This document shows, in pieces, positions 27,976 to 40,900 of a stretch of DNA of 64,000 bases. Numbering within the stretch: the first letter of the stretch is position 1; every line of letters begins with the position of its first letter. The notes under the pieces were generated by a model, which made no database searches, had not been told where the DNA came from, and worked only from the letters and a program-made list of their open reading frames with translations. Made by a program: the position numbers and the translations under genes. The DNA is taken from NCBI GenBank assembly GCA_013433145.1, contig CM024186.1, positions 4,964,001-5,028,000 on the forward strand, given 5' to 3'. This stretch comes from Ascaris suum (taxonomy: Eukaryota; Nematoda; Chromadorea; Rhabditida; Ascarididae).

Positions 27976-28163
27976 TTATTTATTAATTCCCGTAAACGTC
28001 CCCATATTGGGAAGAGACAATCGCCATCGAGGACGGCCTTTGATTGCATAGGAGAAGTTGATGCTTGTGTATGCAATGAAGACCACTCCATAACTTCTTA
28101 TAGGAGCGCAACAAATAAACATCCGACGGCTTTTATGTAACCTCAAACTTGGGTAGCCTAACC
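27976..28163 (-). other. SL1-like sequence followed by a 48-codon mini-ORF
   Basis: On the minus strand, 28163 down to 28142 matches 18 of 22 positions of nematode SL1. Mismatches fall only at positions 5-8, so the last 14 bases are exact. Twenty bases further, an ATG at 28122 opens a 48-codon frame (MFICCAPIRSYGVVF...) that stops at 27976-27978. The stop codon overlaps an AATAAA, followed by five A. The order leader, ATG, ORF, poly(A) signal looks like a copied trans-spliced mRNA. The peptide resembles no family I know and the match could be partly chance. Confidence 0.35.
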
Positions 28164-29211
28164 ATTTCTGACATTAAATCTCGACATGTCAAACGCTGAA
28201 TGTAAATAAAATCTTCAGGAGTTGATAATTTTGCTGCTTTCTGAAAGTACCAACATAACGGATATATGGACACATAGACGATACTTTGCAAAGAGGCACG
28301 AAAAGACGTGTTCTCAGTATCGATGTGCTTTGCTGATGATGAGTTATTGATGCAAAAGACCAGCTGATGCGCACATTCGTTTGTCAGCAAAGAGTCGAGA
28401 GGGAAGACAAGGGCTTATTCTAACGTTCTTCATTGACAATAATAAGTATGTGGAAGTTTTAACGAATTTTCCAAAATAAACGCCTCCCATTAATTGTTAC
28501 ACAACGGTCCGAAAGCATAAAAAGTACATTATAACTCTTTTTGGCAATATCATGAACAATTTTTTCAGCACTCCTTCCCTCCTTCTTCTACCCCTTTCAT
28601 CCCCCCGGTACCCGAGGAACCCGAGGAAGTGCAACGCTGATAGCTTGCATGAAAACCGCCATAGGTACTGCCATAAAAAAGCATAATAACTCAAAGAAAT
28701 CAACAACATCAAACAGAATTTTAGGAAAGTAAAATCTCAGCAAAATCCCTCAACAACATTGGTGCATAATGTTCCTTCAGCACCTCGAGGGACAAAACCC
28801 TCAACAGAAAAGATCACAACTCAGGACCTATTTAACACCTGACGTTGAGAAATCTATACCCTCCTCTCCCGGAAGTAATTTTGAATGAAATTATTAGAGA
28901 CTCTATTAACGCACAGAATTTTAGGATTGAAGCAAAACAGCGTAAGAAGCCCCACAACTAACCTTTCTTCAGCTGACAAGTTGTAAATGAAAGTACAGGT
29001 ATAATGCAACTTGGCATAAACTTATCGCACTTATCAGGGCACTATCATTTCATCATATTTGCATAATTACTTGTCCAATTAAGCATATAAGCTCATACTC
29101 TGGAAATTTGCATAAAATCATATACAAATGGTCGTTTCAATTGGTACGTTCGCCATTTATACTCACTTGCCTTGTGCTGGACGATCGTGAGCATTAGACG
29201 ACTGCGTTGCT

Positions 29212-32200
29212 ATGGTCGTTGCAACAAAATTCGAGCTGGAACCTTTTCTCTCACGACATCAAAAGTTCAAAGTAAAAGTAAGTAATTGTTTCAGTTTTTA
29301 ATTTTTAATTTAACTGAATGTGAGGTGACTTCCAGGATCCGTGTAGTAAGTGGGGAGCGTGCTGGGAATCTATAACTACAACAAAAAATATCTTGATTTC
29401 AGAATTAAGGAAGCATGGAACATGTGTTCGACAAAATAAATGTGCAAAGAAACACCTGAGATATCTGTAAGCAAGCAGCCATAGAAAACCCCTCCCTCCC
29501 CTCCACCACCCAACAAGAGAAATATATGCGAGGACCAGGCCTGGGTCGTTCATAAGGTGGATTAGATTACTGTTACAGTCCCCGAGCAAATGATATCGCA
29601 GCCGAATCGCATTACTCTAAGCGCTACTTTTAACGCGATGAGTTGCCGATTGTCGCCACAGGTTATTAGCGAGGAATTCCAAATGGAAACAGTATGGAAA
29701 GCAAATGAATCGAGCACATCACTTCGACGAGCCAATTTCGCCTCAATTTGAAATCTCGATGTAATTGCTAACACAGCGCTTAGGGACCTTATTAATTAAA
29801 AGGGTTTTTTCATCCTATCCTTACAGATACCCTTGCAGGTATCACTGATATCCTTACAGGATCCAACCACGGATAAAAACTACATTCGTGATAATGAATA
29901 CTGCAAGGAAAATTCATTGTTTGCTTTTGTAAGGAAAAAAAATATAACGAAACAAATAAAGCAATTCATTCAGCTGCTTTATTAATGCTTTAATAAATTT
30001 TCCATAGAGAATTCACATGAGAATTTATGAAATCAGCGAGGGAAGGGGAGGAGAGGAGAAGAGCATTTTGAAGACCGCTTTTAAACGGCCCAATTGTTTA
30101 CTTTTAAAATCCTTTTTAACCACCCTATCAAAACCAGGTATGCCAAATAAGGGCATATTGGCCTGTTTTTCCTTCAAATAGTCATTCAGGAAGGACAAAG
30201 TTACAATAATTCTGAAAATTTCTTAAAAAAGGAGAGAAATATCGAAGGATGGAACGAGGCATTACTGATAACATTTTTCTGCATTGGAACGAGTTGGCAT
30301 TCACTGTCAGAAGAGGGCTGATCCCAATTAAACGCCAGCTTGATAACCAACGCAACGCAGCGTAATTATTATCAGTCGTGAGCACTTGTAAAATTCTTCA
30401 AGAAGAACCCATATCGAATCACTTCATGGCAGGTGGAAAATTCGCCAAAAATTTCCCCTTATATTAAAAAAAGGATTTTGGGGGAGGGGGTGGAAGAAGA
30501 GGGGTGACAAGTGGGCATCACCTCAAATCCAACACTTTAATTACTGTTACAAACGACCTATGCCCGACTGTACGGTGATTTTCTGTTGTTCCCATTCTAT
30601 CTAAGAGGACGAAATATATCGGAAAATTTTACAACAAATTTAGGTGGAATATAATATGGAAGAATTATTGGAAATGATAACAACGGCACGTGTACTCTTC
30701 TCAGGTGAGAGTGCACTCGTCGAGGTGGGAATACCGCTCGTTATCGTTGGCGATATTCATGGACAGGTAATCCGCACGTTTATTATTTCGTCGTCGTGAA
30801 AAAGGTTCGTAAGAAAATACATTAGTTGCCTCTCTACCCCGCCATCCTGCTCATCGCCTCTAGCAGTCCCAAGGGAGTCGATACACCTGCACACGTTGGT
30901 AGTAAACACCTCGGCTTAGCTGACCGATGCAATGAAACAAAATAAGGTAAAGTTCCCATTATTGACGTGATTGCGCCATTGCTCTAGCACATTCATATTC
31001 TCATCAATTATGAAATGCACTGTCTTCATGATTGGTTTCCTCACCAAACCCTCCGCCTCTCCCCCACACCCCCTAATGAACACATGATTGCGCAAAGAAA
31101 TGATACATCTCGATAAGATAAAATACTGAAAATATCATAAATTATTAAACGACTGCATTAAATGATCTCCGAAATTACTTCAGATAGAGCAATTTCATAG
31201 CAATTGAAAGAAGCACTTATAATCTTTACCGTTGCTACCTCACTAATGTCTAAAATTAAGTACACGGACTTGCAAAGAATATTCTGCGCAGTCGGCAGAC
31301 CGGGCAAAACACGATTCCTTTTCCTTGGTGATTATGTCGACCGAGGACCACAATCGCTCGAATGTATCGCCTCATTAGTTGCTTGGAAAATTGCCTATCC
31401 TAAGAGGGTTTGTTCTATTGATATTCAAATCTAGTTCTAATTTTTTATTTCGTACGCTTGATGTATGCTAATTTCTGCCTAAAATTTATTATTGCATCAT
31501 TTCTTTAAAAGCACTCAGGCAAATTTAATATGCAAAACTGCACTATGATGACATCATTTCTGTGTGCATTTATGCGTGCAGATGTGTCTGTACGTCTGTT
31601 TGTCTGTCGGGCAACTTCAACTTGGCAGCGAATGAAGCTAAAGTTATGAAATACGTTAGGCATATTATACCACAATGAGGTTTTCTTACACCATATTTCA
31701 CGTTGTTCCATCGAATCGATTTCCTAATCAAAACATTTGACCTAGACTTGACTCCGGTATCATCACTTCGTGTCTATGATTGTTTTGATGAAATTTGTTA
31801 AGCTAGCTGGTCGAAATAGTCTGTATATTGATGAAAATGATAGTTAAGGATTAATCGTTATAAGGAATTGAAAATTTGCATATTTTTTGTTGTTATATGT
31901 GTATCGAAAACTTCAAATTACATAACACTTGAAATGTCATTAAACTAACTGATAAATATCGAATATATCGGACATATGAAGATTGTGATTTGCACATAAA
32001 TAAATAAAAATATCGTAAAAGGATACTTTTTTGAAGCAAATTAATAAAACTGCGCTTTACTAAACGATGCGAGCTGAATCATTTCGTCATTTCAACTGAG
32101 GTGATGCAATGATTAACAGATAACGATTCGTATGCTCGATGTGGGAGCTTTTTTTTTGGCTGCTATAACTCTCGTTCCATAATAAAATCATAGCTGAATA

Positions 32201-35200
32201 CCCCCTCCACCTTAAATTAAAATTGCCACAAATTTCGGGGTTTTTCGGAAAACCATTGAAAGCATATGATAGAAAAACACAAGAAAGAAGGAAAAATTCC
32301 GTGAGTAAGCATAGAAAAGGATTGTAAACTTTTTTTTTTAATTTCAAAGAAAATCACCTGAACATAGAATCTTCGACGCGTTTTTCAACCGAATGGTGAG
32401 TCAGTGAATCTCGAAATCGCGTTCGTCGTATGCATCTTTGAAATTGAATCATTACCTGTAATATTACTGCATAAATTCCATCGTATGAAAGAAGATTTCT
32501 CGGTTGCGCCAAAAATAATTGAATATATAATTTGCCAGAAAAGAGTACATCAAGGTAATGCGATCGCATCATCGCTCTACTACTGCATATTACGGCAAAC
32601 TATCGCACTAACATATTAAGGAATCCGAAAAAAGAATAGTGGTCATTTCTTAATCCGGAAAGTAGTGGTCATTCCTTAATCCGGAAAGAAGTAGCGGTCA
32701 TTTCTTAAGGTTTTTCTTCTACGTGGGAATCATGAATTCGCATCTGTAAACCGAGAGTATGGCTTTTACGATGAACTTGCTCAACGTTTCAGTGTTGGTG
32801 GGTTTTTTTTTCTAAATGGTGATTATCAGTATTATCATCCATTTAGAAGACGTTAAACTTGAGCCTATCAATATGGTGATTATGGTGATTATCAATATCA
32901 ACCGTAGTCACTCACTGAAAAAATAATCAGAAAATTACAGACTTTTGCCATTTTCTATATTTCACTTCAACACATAGGTTATTCATTAAAATTAATTAAT
33001 AATTCACAGGTAATTCATAATTCATTAAAAGGCTCTCATGAATAGACCATTCTTAATGAATTTCTCGTCTATAATTTAATTTCTTAGTACTTTTGTATAG
33101 TAATTATTTTCGACGTTATCGTTTCCGCTAAGCAGACTATAATGTATGGAAACCAATATTAGCGTTCAGCATCAGCTAAGGATTGATATTCTCGAATCGA
33201 AAAGAAAGATAAGGATATCAGATATAAAAACTGAAGAGTATATATGACTTTAAATTTTATTTTAATTGAAAAAATTTTAAAAAAATGTACACTATTCATT
33301 AATGAATTCAATAAAAAATTATATAATTTTAGCACAAGCAATGCAACTATGGAAAGAGTTCAACGATCTATTCTCGGTTTTCCCGTTCGCTGCACTCGTT
33401 AAAGGAAGAATTTTATGCATGCATGGTGGTCTTAGTCCACATCTTGAAAGTATCGCCGATATCAAAAATGTTAGCCTTAGGCAATATTAAATTTGCATAG
33501 AAATTTTACATATTCAAATAAAATGCCCTACACTGATTTTTTTTTAGTGAATTCATCCTGTATTATATATTGACTGTTGAGAAGCATTTTGACGGCTAAT
33601 CAATAGTTTACCCGAAATTATGATTAAGAGATAACAAGACTCATTGATAGAATTGTGCACCGTCTCTATTTGATCTCCACTGATGTGCTCTACTACCTAT
33701 ATTAATAAGTCAAGGAATTATCACGCTCAAATACTATAAATGACCGTATCTCCCTCGATGGAGGCCCATTCTTTGGAATCTTCTGCGTTTCTAGTTGAAA
33801 GTATAAAACCTCTTCAATAGAAAAGTATCTACGTGAAAACCTAGTGGGCTAGAAGCTCATGAGCGTCTGTTCGAAGGCATACGGTATTCTCAATATGCGA
33901 TTGGTTTTTATGCGTACTTAAAATCTTAGGCATTTTGTCCTGTTGTTCATAGTTTGACATAAAATTTAAGCGCAGAATTCGTATGCAAAATGAGAGGGAT
34001 CAAAGATTAATTAACATATTTTCCTTAAATAATCATAGGGCCACATTCTACTATTGAGCTGATCAAGAGTTGTTGATACGGGGTTTGACGATATCCACCA
34101 AACAACTACATCCCCTTCTTGGATTACAGAATGAAATTAAGTTAATTAAATGATCTAAGTACCACATGAATTACTTTTTGTTGTTTAACAGCTTCAAGAT
34201 CCCTATGTTAATTGAAGCTGTTCTTTAGTGATAAGTGTATTCCTCCTCTGTGGTCATTTTCAACCTCAATTATTAACGTTGCAGATAAGAATGCCTGTAG
34301 CAGAGTGTTTTGCGGACACTCTTGAGCAAGATCTTGTGTGGTCGGACCCAAAACTTGACCTTAAAGGATTTGAGCCAAATAAATTGCGCAATGTGAGTGT
34401 TGCTTTTGGCGAGGATGTTGTCTACAAAGCGTGCAAGAAAATGGGACTCGATTTGGTGGTACGTGCGCATCAGGTCTGTGTTTCCTTACATATTACCAAA
34501 CTTGCTGTCCCATAAATGATGTTAAGAATGGCCAATAAATGCCAAAGTATGCATAGTCAAATGACCCGTGTTGGCGTTTGTCATCTATGCGGCATTTACG
34601 GTGTACAGATAGGCTCCGGTCAGCACAAACAAGCAGAGAGAGGCAGCTGAACATGCTCCATACACGACTGGGACAGATGTCGAAAGACGGCTTAAGGTAT
34701 ACGTTAGAATGGTCAACTGGTCATCAACTGGTCAATTCTACTCAAATTTAAGCAAAACAATAGAGAAAGTTGTTGAAAACAATTTGTACGCTAAGTAGAG
34801 AAAGCAATTAATGAGGATTTAAATTAAATTTACATCAGTAAAATGCATAAAATTACACTAAAATCTTGAGAAAATATATTTGTCGAAAAATGAGGGAATA
34901 ATAGCATAAAAGATATAAATATTTCTATGAAAATTCTCAGTGGAATATTTTTTTAATGAATATTAACCACTGTCCAGGAAGCGAATTTAGGGGAATTATA
35001 AGTGTTCGATGTTGAAAGAACGACGGAGACGTATTGAATTTTCAGGTAATGGAAAATGGATATGGATTTTTCGCCGGCCGCAAACTTGTTACCGTCTTTT
35101 CGGCTCCAATGTATGCCGAACTGGTAAGTTTTATTTAAAAGTAATACACTGTTCTTCATCAATCTTTTCGCTGTAACGCATAAAAATTGTTGAAGGAATC

Positions 35201-35762
35201 ATTTCTTCTCTATCGCTCAAACGACTCCATCGTTCTCCCAACATCGACTCTCGCATTTATGCGACTCTCCTCGTAAATCAAAACCGTTCCTCGATCATAT
35301 TGGCAATTCGTAGAAAGAGGATTTTTAAATTGTTATCAGCCTTCTAGGAAAGTTATATGCATAAATATGATTCAAAAACGTAGATTAATATATAGAGGGA
35401 TATATAAACGAAAGAATAAAGTAATAAATATATGATAGAAATAATAAAAGAATAAAGGAATGGATATATAATAATATAAACAATTAAGGAATAAAGGTCA
35501 ATAAAAAATAATGAGCTGTAAACACTTTCAAATGATTGCGAGAGAACCAAACGGCGGAAACATATTGGAGGGATCATATTTGCAGAATAATAAGGGAGCT
35601 GTGATGCGAATAAGCTCGGATATGGTGATCAGCTATGCAATACTGAATCCGGTGAATCCACAAACGGCCGGTCGTGAGAATTTCCAACGGTCATTTAAAG
35701 ATGACCAACGCTCTTATCGTATGACTGAAGAGCAGATCGCATCACCTGCGCAATATCAGTAG
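29212..35762 (+). CDS. Divergent PP1-family serine/threonine protein phosphatase, 8 exons
   Basis: Metal-dependent phosphoprotein phosphatase of the PP1 group, about 334 residues, the usual PP1 length. Exons: 29212-29277, 30644-30766, 31261-31407, 32710-32797, 33333-33469, 34285-34473, 35046-35123, 35586-35762, with consistent phases. Active-site blocks: GDIHGQ (58-63), GDYVDRG (86-92), GNHE (118-121), CMHGGLSP (His about 172), RAHQ (247-250) and SAPMY (Tyr about 273, in the place of PP1 Tyr272). All metal ligands and catalytic residues expected in these motifs are present. It is clearly not a canonical GSP-1/GSP-2-type PP1. SAPNYCGEFDNAG has become [12 protein letters not shown], and [19 protein letters not shown] replaces the standard helix. 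The tail is Gln/Ser-rich ([11 protein letters not shown]...). Nematodes carry many such divergent PP1 paralogues, often male germline expressed, and that role is inference here. The first exon is chosen by phase and by the pattern [11 protein letters not shown]. An in-frame stop lies just upstream of its ATG. Confidence 0.87.
30471..30507 (+). other. G-rich quadruplex-capable block
   Basis: Runs of five, five and four G separated by short spacers (ggggg a ggggg tggaagaaga gggg), in the first PP1-like intron about 150 bases before exon 2. Seen directly; any effect on expression is speculation. Confidence 0.6.
32617..32709 (+). repeat. Short tandem repeat ending in the exon 4 splice acceptor
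   Basis: Unit approximately gtggtcatttcttaatccgg plus aaagta, about 26-29 bp. Two full copies start near 32639 and 32665. A third, partial copy (gcggtcatttcttaag) ends exactly at the acceptor of PP1-like exon 4 at 32709. A diverged partial unit precedes them. Confidence 0.85.
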
Positions 35763-35827
35763 AACGCTATCTTTCAACTAATTGATAATCATATTTTCCA
35801 CCTATATTTGAACTACTAAAGTTCTGT

Positions 35828-35833
35828 AATAAA
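35828..35833 (+). terminator. Poly(A) signal AATAAA of the PP1-like gene
   Basis: Canonical hexamer 66 bases after the TAG stop, followed by an AT-rich stretch, in the right place for 3' end formation. Confidence 0.7.
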
Positions 35834-37954
35834 TATAATTAAAATGAATTTTTCACTGCAGAAATAAGAGCAGTAACCATGCTTTGAGTGGGAGGTCAAC
35901 CTCATACTAACAGCCAAAGGTCAATCTAAACTCTGATCGTGTATTCGCAAAATTCGACACGTTTAACAATCCACTGTAAAGTTACAAAAATGCATATGCG
36001 ATAACAGATGCATTCATATATGCGTACAAATAACCTGCATGAAACGAAACACAATAAATCACGAACAGCGCTATTAAAAAGCAACGAACACTCGACTCAT
36101 TCATGAGAGGTATACAATATTCGGGTAATCAAGCACAAATAAACAAGGTGGCAATCGGTATGAAATGTATACAGTAAAATTTCGAAGATAACCCCTCGAG
36201 GTCGACGAACTCCTAAACCACGGGGAAAAGAGCTCCACTGAGATGTAGGGGTTGTGATCGATATTTTACGGTACACGTGACAGGAGATGCACAATGAGGC
36301 CATCCAACAGCATTTACGGCCCACAAGCGGAGATCCAATAATGCAATAATTAGCCACCAATAAACAAACAATAAATGAATCTGAAAAATCGCAGTTCACT
36401 TTGTTGTGCGGCCTTAAATTTCCAAAAAAAAGTTTTTTATGCCGGGATTTTCAGCAGTTTCATTTATAGCGTTCGTCGCTAACGCCTACTAGTCAGGCCA
36501 CTTTCCGGCTCAAAATATACGACGAAAGGAAAACCGCTTTATTGAAAAATCAGCAAACCGAAGAAAATTGGTTCAAATCCGTAACACTTTGCGTGTAAAC
36601 CAACTAATTTTTGAATATATTCCTTAAAAGGCATTCTTATTGCGCATATAACCACACCTTATTATGAGTATGCTCTCCCCAGCCTCCCTCTCCCGGAAAA
36701 AATCAAGGTGTGATGGTACTGAATTCGTCGCGGAGCTATAAATGATCAGCCTCGAATCCCACCTTTCCCCTTCATCCTTTCTAAAAGGGGAAAATATTCA
36801 GTTATAAAGTATTGTACCACTCTCTCCGACTAAGCGAACACTGACTTCCTGTAACGAAAGCAATCACACTATAACTGTAACATCTATATGATCAATTAGA
36901 AATAATTATATAAGAAAATTGTAATGGAAAATTTTTGAAATTTTAGAGATTAAAAAGAACGCAAAAAAAGGAGAATATTCTGAAAAAAAAAAAGAGAAAT
37001 AAAAACAATGAAGCTATTTGTAAATAATTATGGAAACCACTAAGATTCCACAACAGAAATTCATCTTTACTTACTTCATCGCCTAAAGCGATTTAATCTT
37101 CGATGTCATATATGGTCCCCTCATTAACAACATTTAATGATGCGCAAAAACGATTTCCGTTAAAACTGTTCGAATTCCTCAAATACCAATCAAAATTTGC
37201 AAAATCAATTTAGTATTTTAAGTCCGATCTGATCAAAAATGAGCGAAATTAAAGTTATTTCTGTTGTGAATATTAACCGATTGCAATACTTTCAAACAAA
37301 TATGCAGCTCTTTAAATGTTAGCGCACCTATATCATGAAGTTTCCATAATTTCTGACGAAAAATTCATATTGAGGAATAAAGAATTTCCGTGTACCTAAA
37401 GGAAACGAAATTTCTGGAACATTTTAAAACTTGAAATAAACAGAAAAACAAGAAATGGAAACGCAACACCATCGATCAGTATGTCACGAAACCCCCCCCC
37501 CTTTTTTTTTCTGAAGAACTATGAAGACAATCAGCTACCCTAACAATTCATTGATTTCCGTCTTGAATTTCCCTTCAAAAAAAAATTGAATTTTTTAAGA
37601 GATTTCAATAATTTGGATAATTGTAACCAGACGTTAACCCATCAAATCCAACAAAAATTGAGAAAAAAACAATACTTTTCTCTAAAGAGAAACTTCGATA
37701 TTCATTTTCGCGGATAAAATTCTTTTCAGAGATATTCCAAATAATTCACAATAATCCTATCAAAATCTATATATTGCTTCAAGGATAGTACCATTCCCTT
37801 TCCTACTTTCTTCTCACATAATATTAACTGATGAACACTTTCGACGTTGTTCGTTCCACATTTCTCCGATCATATATGCATAATATTCTAATTGATGAAC
37901 AATGAATTTAGAAACATGCGCGGTGATCTGCGTAAATGGATCGCCTTCTGATTA
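35834..37954. other. Intergenic region between convergent PP1-like and cyclophilin genes
   Basis: About 2.1 kb between two 3' ends. It contains a C10/T9 tract (37492-37510) and AT-rich DNA. A minus-strand open frame at 36097-36399 has no family or splice support. No gene recognised. Confidence 0.6.
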
Positions 37955-40900
37955 TTAATCGCTTCTTGAAGCCGCATTCGAAGATTTCGAAGACGAGCCC
38001 GATGAGGAAGACGACGTACTGGTTGAACGAGCTCGCGAACTCCTAGAAATAACCTCGAATTTGCGAAAGCATAATTAAACTGAGCAAAGTGACCAAAAAC
38101 ACAACACTGGCCATCAAATGGAGCTGTAATCGTAAATTTACAACCAATCCTGCCAAAGATTAACTTTTGGTATTAAAAACCTCGTTATAGGTTATTCACA
38201 GTCACACTCAAATATCAGATCTGAAATAAAGTTCAAGCGAAGAAGCATTTTAATAACGAAAGTGCCGGACAAAGGAAAAGGAGATATACATTATGTCCTT
38301 CTAAGGAAAATTAGGCGAAGTGGATGGTATTTGCAAAGACTGATTCCACCTTGCAACACGACCTCGATGGCCCAACAGTTTGACTCATTTCATTCAGCGA
38401 CAGCACTCCCCTTCCCCTTCCCCCGTTCTCTCTCTAGCTTAAGTTGTTGTTCTATACAGAGCATTATTTCCCCTTGAAATCTCAACAAGTCGATGGCTTG
38501 TATTATTCTTATGCCAATGCAAAGGAAGTAGCTTAAATCTATGTCTGCCAATAGGAAAAACAACATCAAAAATTACTTAATTGTAAGCAACAAAAAGGAA
38601 GAAACTTCAAAAATAACAAAACAACACAATCCACAAACATTTCTTTAAATTTTTCTAAATGCTCTTCTATGCACCTTCACGGTTTATAGGACGGTGCTAT
38701 ACAATCATAAGATCAGATTAAACAGCTCTAAACATTGTAAATTTCAAACAACAATTTCCAACAATATATATCTACTTACCGTCTTGCACCTGCTTCACTA
38801 CTGCGACTGCGGCGATGGGAGCCACTACTTGATGAAGACGAAGATGATGACGACGATCGACCACTTCGACGTCTCTTACGCTAAAATACCTCATTCTGAC
38901 ATCCAAGATTAAATATTTCCTATGCGTCCCTTGTGTATTTGCATGTATCTCCCTCCATCCTTTTGTGTGCTTTTATCCAGTATCTTATGTATTCCTTGGG
39001 AAACACTAAACTGCAATATTTCGTTGCAAATATCAGCATATCAGCATGTTTTATCGCAGTATTCGAAAAAATGAGAATATATCCTTCTATACTTTTGCAT
39101 TTATGCCGCATCCTACAATGGTCTGGACTGCAAGAAAGAACATTAGTACATTTATATAATTAGCTGCTATCCACAATGAAGCAGTGTCTAAGTAACTGCA
39201 ACCTTTAAAAAAGAGGAGGGACTAACATCAGCGCGCTCACGCTCGCGTCTACTCGAACCTCCTGCACGCCTCTGTCTCGCTCACGCTCCCTTCTTTCCCG
39301 TTCTCGACGCATCCTTTCGTCGTATAACGTTCGTCGATCCAAATAACCGCTACGACGACGATCATCACGACGTCGTGAACGAGATCTGCAACCGATTCAA
39401 CTTTTTCACAACATTCTAGCTGAGATCTAATAGATGCGAAAAATAAAAGCTCAGGAGATGAAGTATCGGTTCAGCAATTCCACTTAAGGTTATGTGCGGT
39501 GAGGCTTGACATGACATCAGCGAAGGGATGGAAGGGGATAATAAAGATATGATCGTAGAAAGAAGGATGCTCGTTTCAAGCCTCCTCCTCCTTTAGAAAC
39601 CTCCTCTAATGTGAGCTGAAATTTTTCAACACATCAAACTCTGCATGTGCTAATAATTGAATTGTGCAGGATGTTTTGAACTGAACAACTAAACACAGCG
39701 GTAAGTTCTAAGGCGAACAATATTAGAAAAATCGGGAAAAGATGTGTTGAGGGTAAAAGCCATTATGAACAAAAATGCGAAAGTCGAAAAAACCCAAAGG
39801 CAATAATACAGCAGTGCATAGGACTTCATGAACCAATGAAAGTTTCGATGTTCACAGACACCGACACATACGCTCGTTACTATCAGTGAAATAAACTCAT
39901 TGTTGTCATTACATCTGCAGATTTATTCCTATCCTTTAACTTCCCCTCTCATCCTCCTTCATTACGAATATATCATATGCGTCCGCTGTATACTCTAATG
40001 TTATTGGGCATAAATACATACCTCTTTCACTTTCAACCTGTTCAAGACCTGGCCCAATCATAAAAACGAAGCACATAAAAAAGTGACCTTTCACGGCGAC
40101 CTCTTGACCTCGACCTCCTTCGACTTGAGCTTCTGCGGCGAGGACTGCTTCTGTTACGTCGTCTCTGAAAACTTCTACTACGACGACGTCTATCCGCGCT
40201 CGAGCTCCGCTTTCGCTCCCGGCTTCTAGTTCGCTCTCTTCGCGAACTTCTTCTCTCTCTGCCGCTTTCTCTTTTCTCATCCTTCACTTCCTTTTTCTTC
40301 AAAGCTTTTTCGTCATCGCCTTTCATACTTCTGTCGTCTGCCGGGGATTTCTCTCTCATTGCAATGTCATCTTTTTCAGTTTTACTTCGCTTATCTTCAT
40401 CCTCACTTTCTTTTATTTCATGTCGTTCCTCCTCGGACATTCCAGAATCATCTTTCTTGTCTCCCTCAACCTCTTTATCCTCCTGTTCTTCGTTACCTTT
40501 CTTTTCCTGTCTATCGTTATCTTCCGGATTCTCGTCAGTATTGACAAGTTTTGATTGTCCCTCAATCGGTGAACTTGATGGTTCTTTCGATGGCAACGTG
40601 TCACACTCATGAGTTTTTTCGTCTTCTTGAGGCGATTCTGAACGGTGTTCTTCATCAGCATCTACAACTCAAAGCATTCAGTCAATAAAGTTAAAAACTT
40701 CTTAATATTTCTAAATAATAAATAATATTTCCCAAATAATCTCAGCGATCATAACAGCCGACAATAAATTTCCAAACAAAGACAACAGACGACATTCGTT
40801 TACGAAAGATGGCGATCAACTTGGGAATCACCTAAGAAACTATTAATAAAAAATATAAGAAGAAATGATGTAGTGGCAAGTAAAAAAAAGTGCTTTTTCA

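Noticed and set aside
35511..35585. Extending the last PP1-like exon leftward to include [16 protein letters not shown]
   Set aside because: The acceptor tttgcag at 35585 gives phase 0 and aligns the protein with PP1 without an insertion. The longer version has no acceptor in phase.
36571..36600. ggttcaaatcc, resembling a tRNA T-loop (B box)
   Set aside because: No A box, anticodon stem or acceptor stem could be formed around it.
40364..40612. Ser-rich plus-strand open frames opposite the cyclophilin RS exon (also 43940-44146, 41576-41776)
   Set aside because: They are antisense shadows of Arg/Glu-rich codons. The minus strand has the family motifs and the splice phases.
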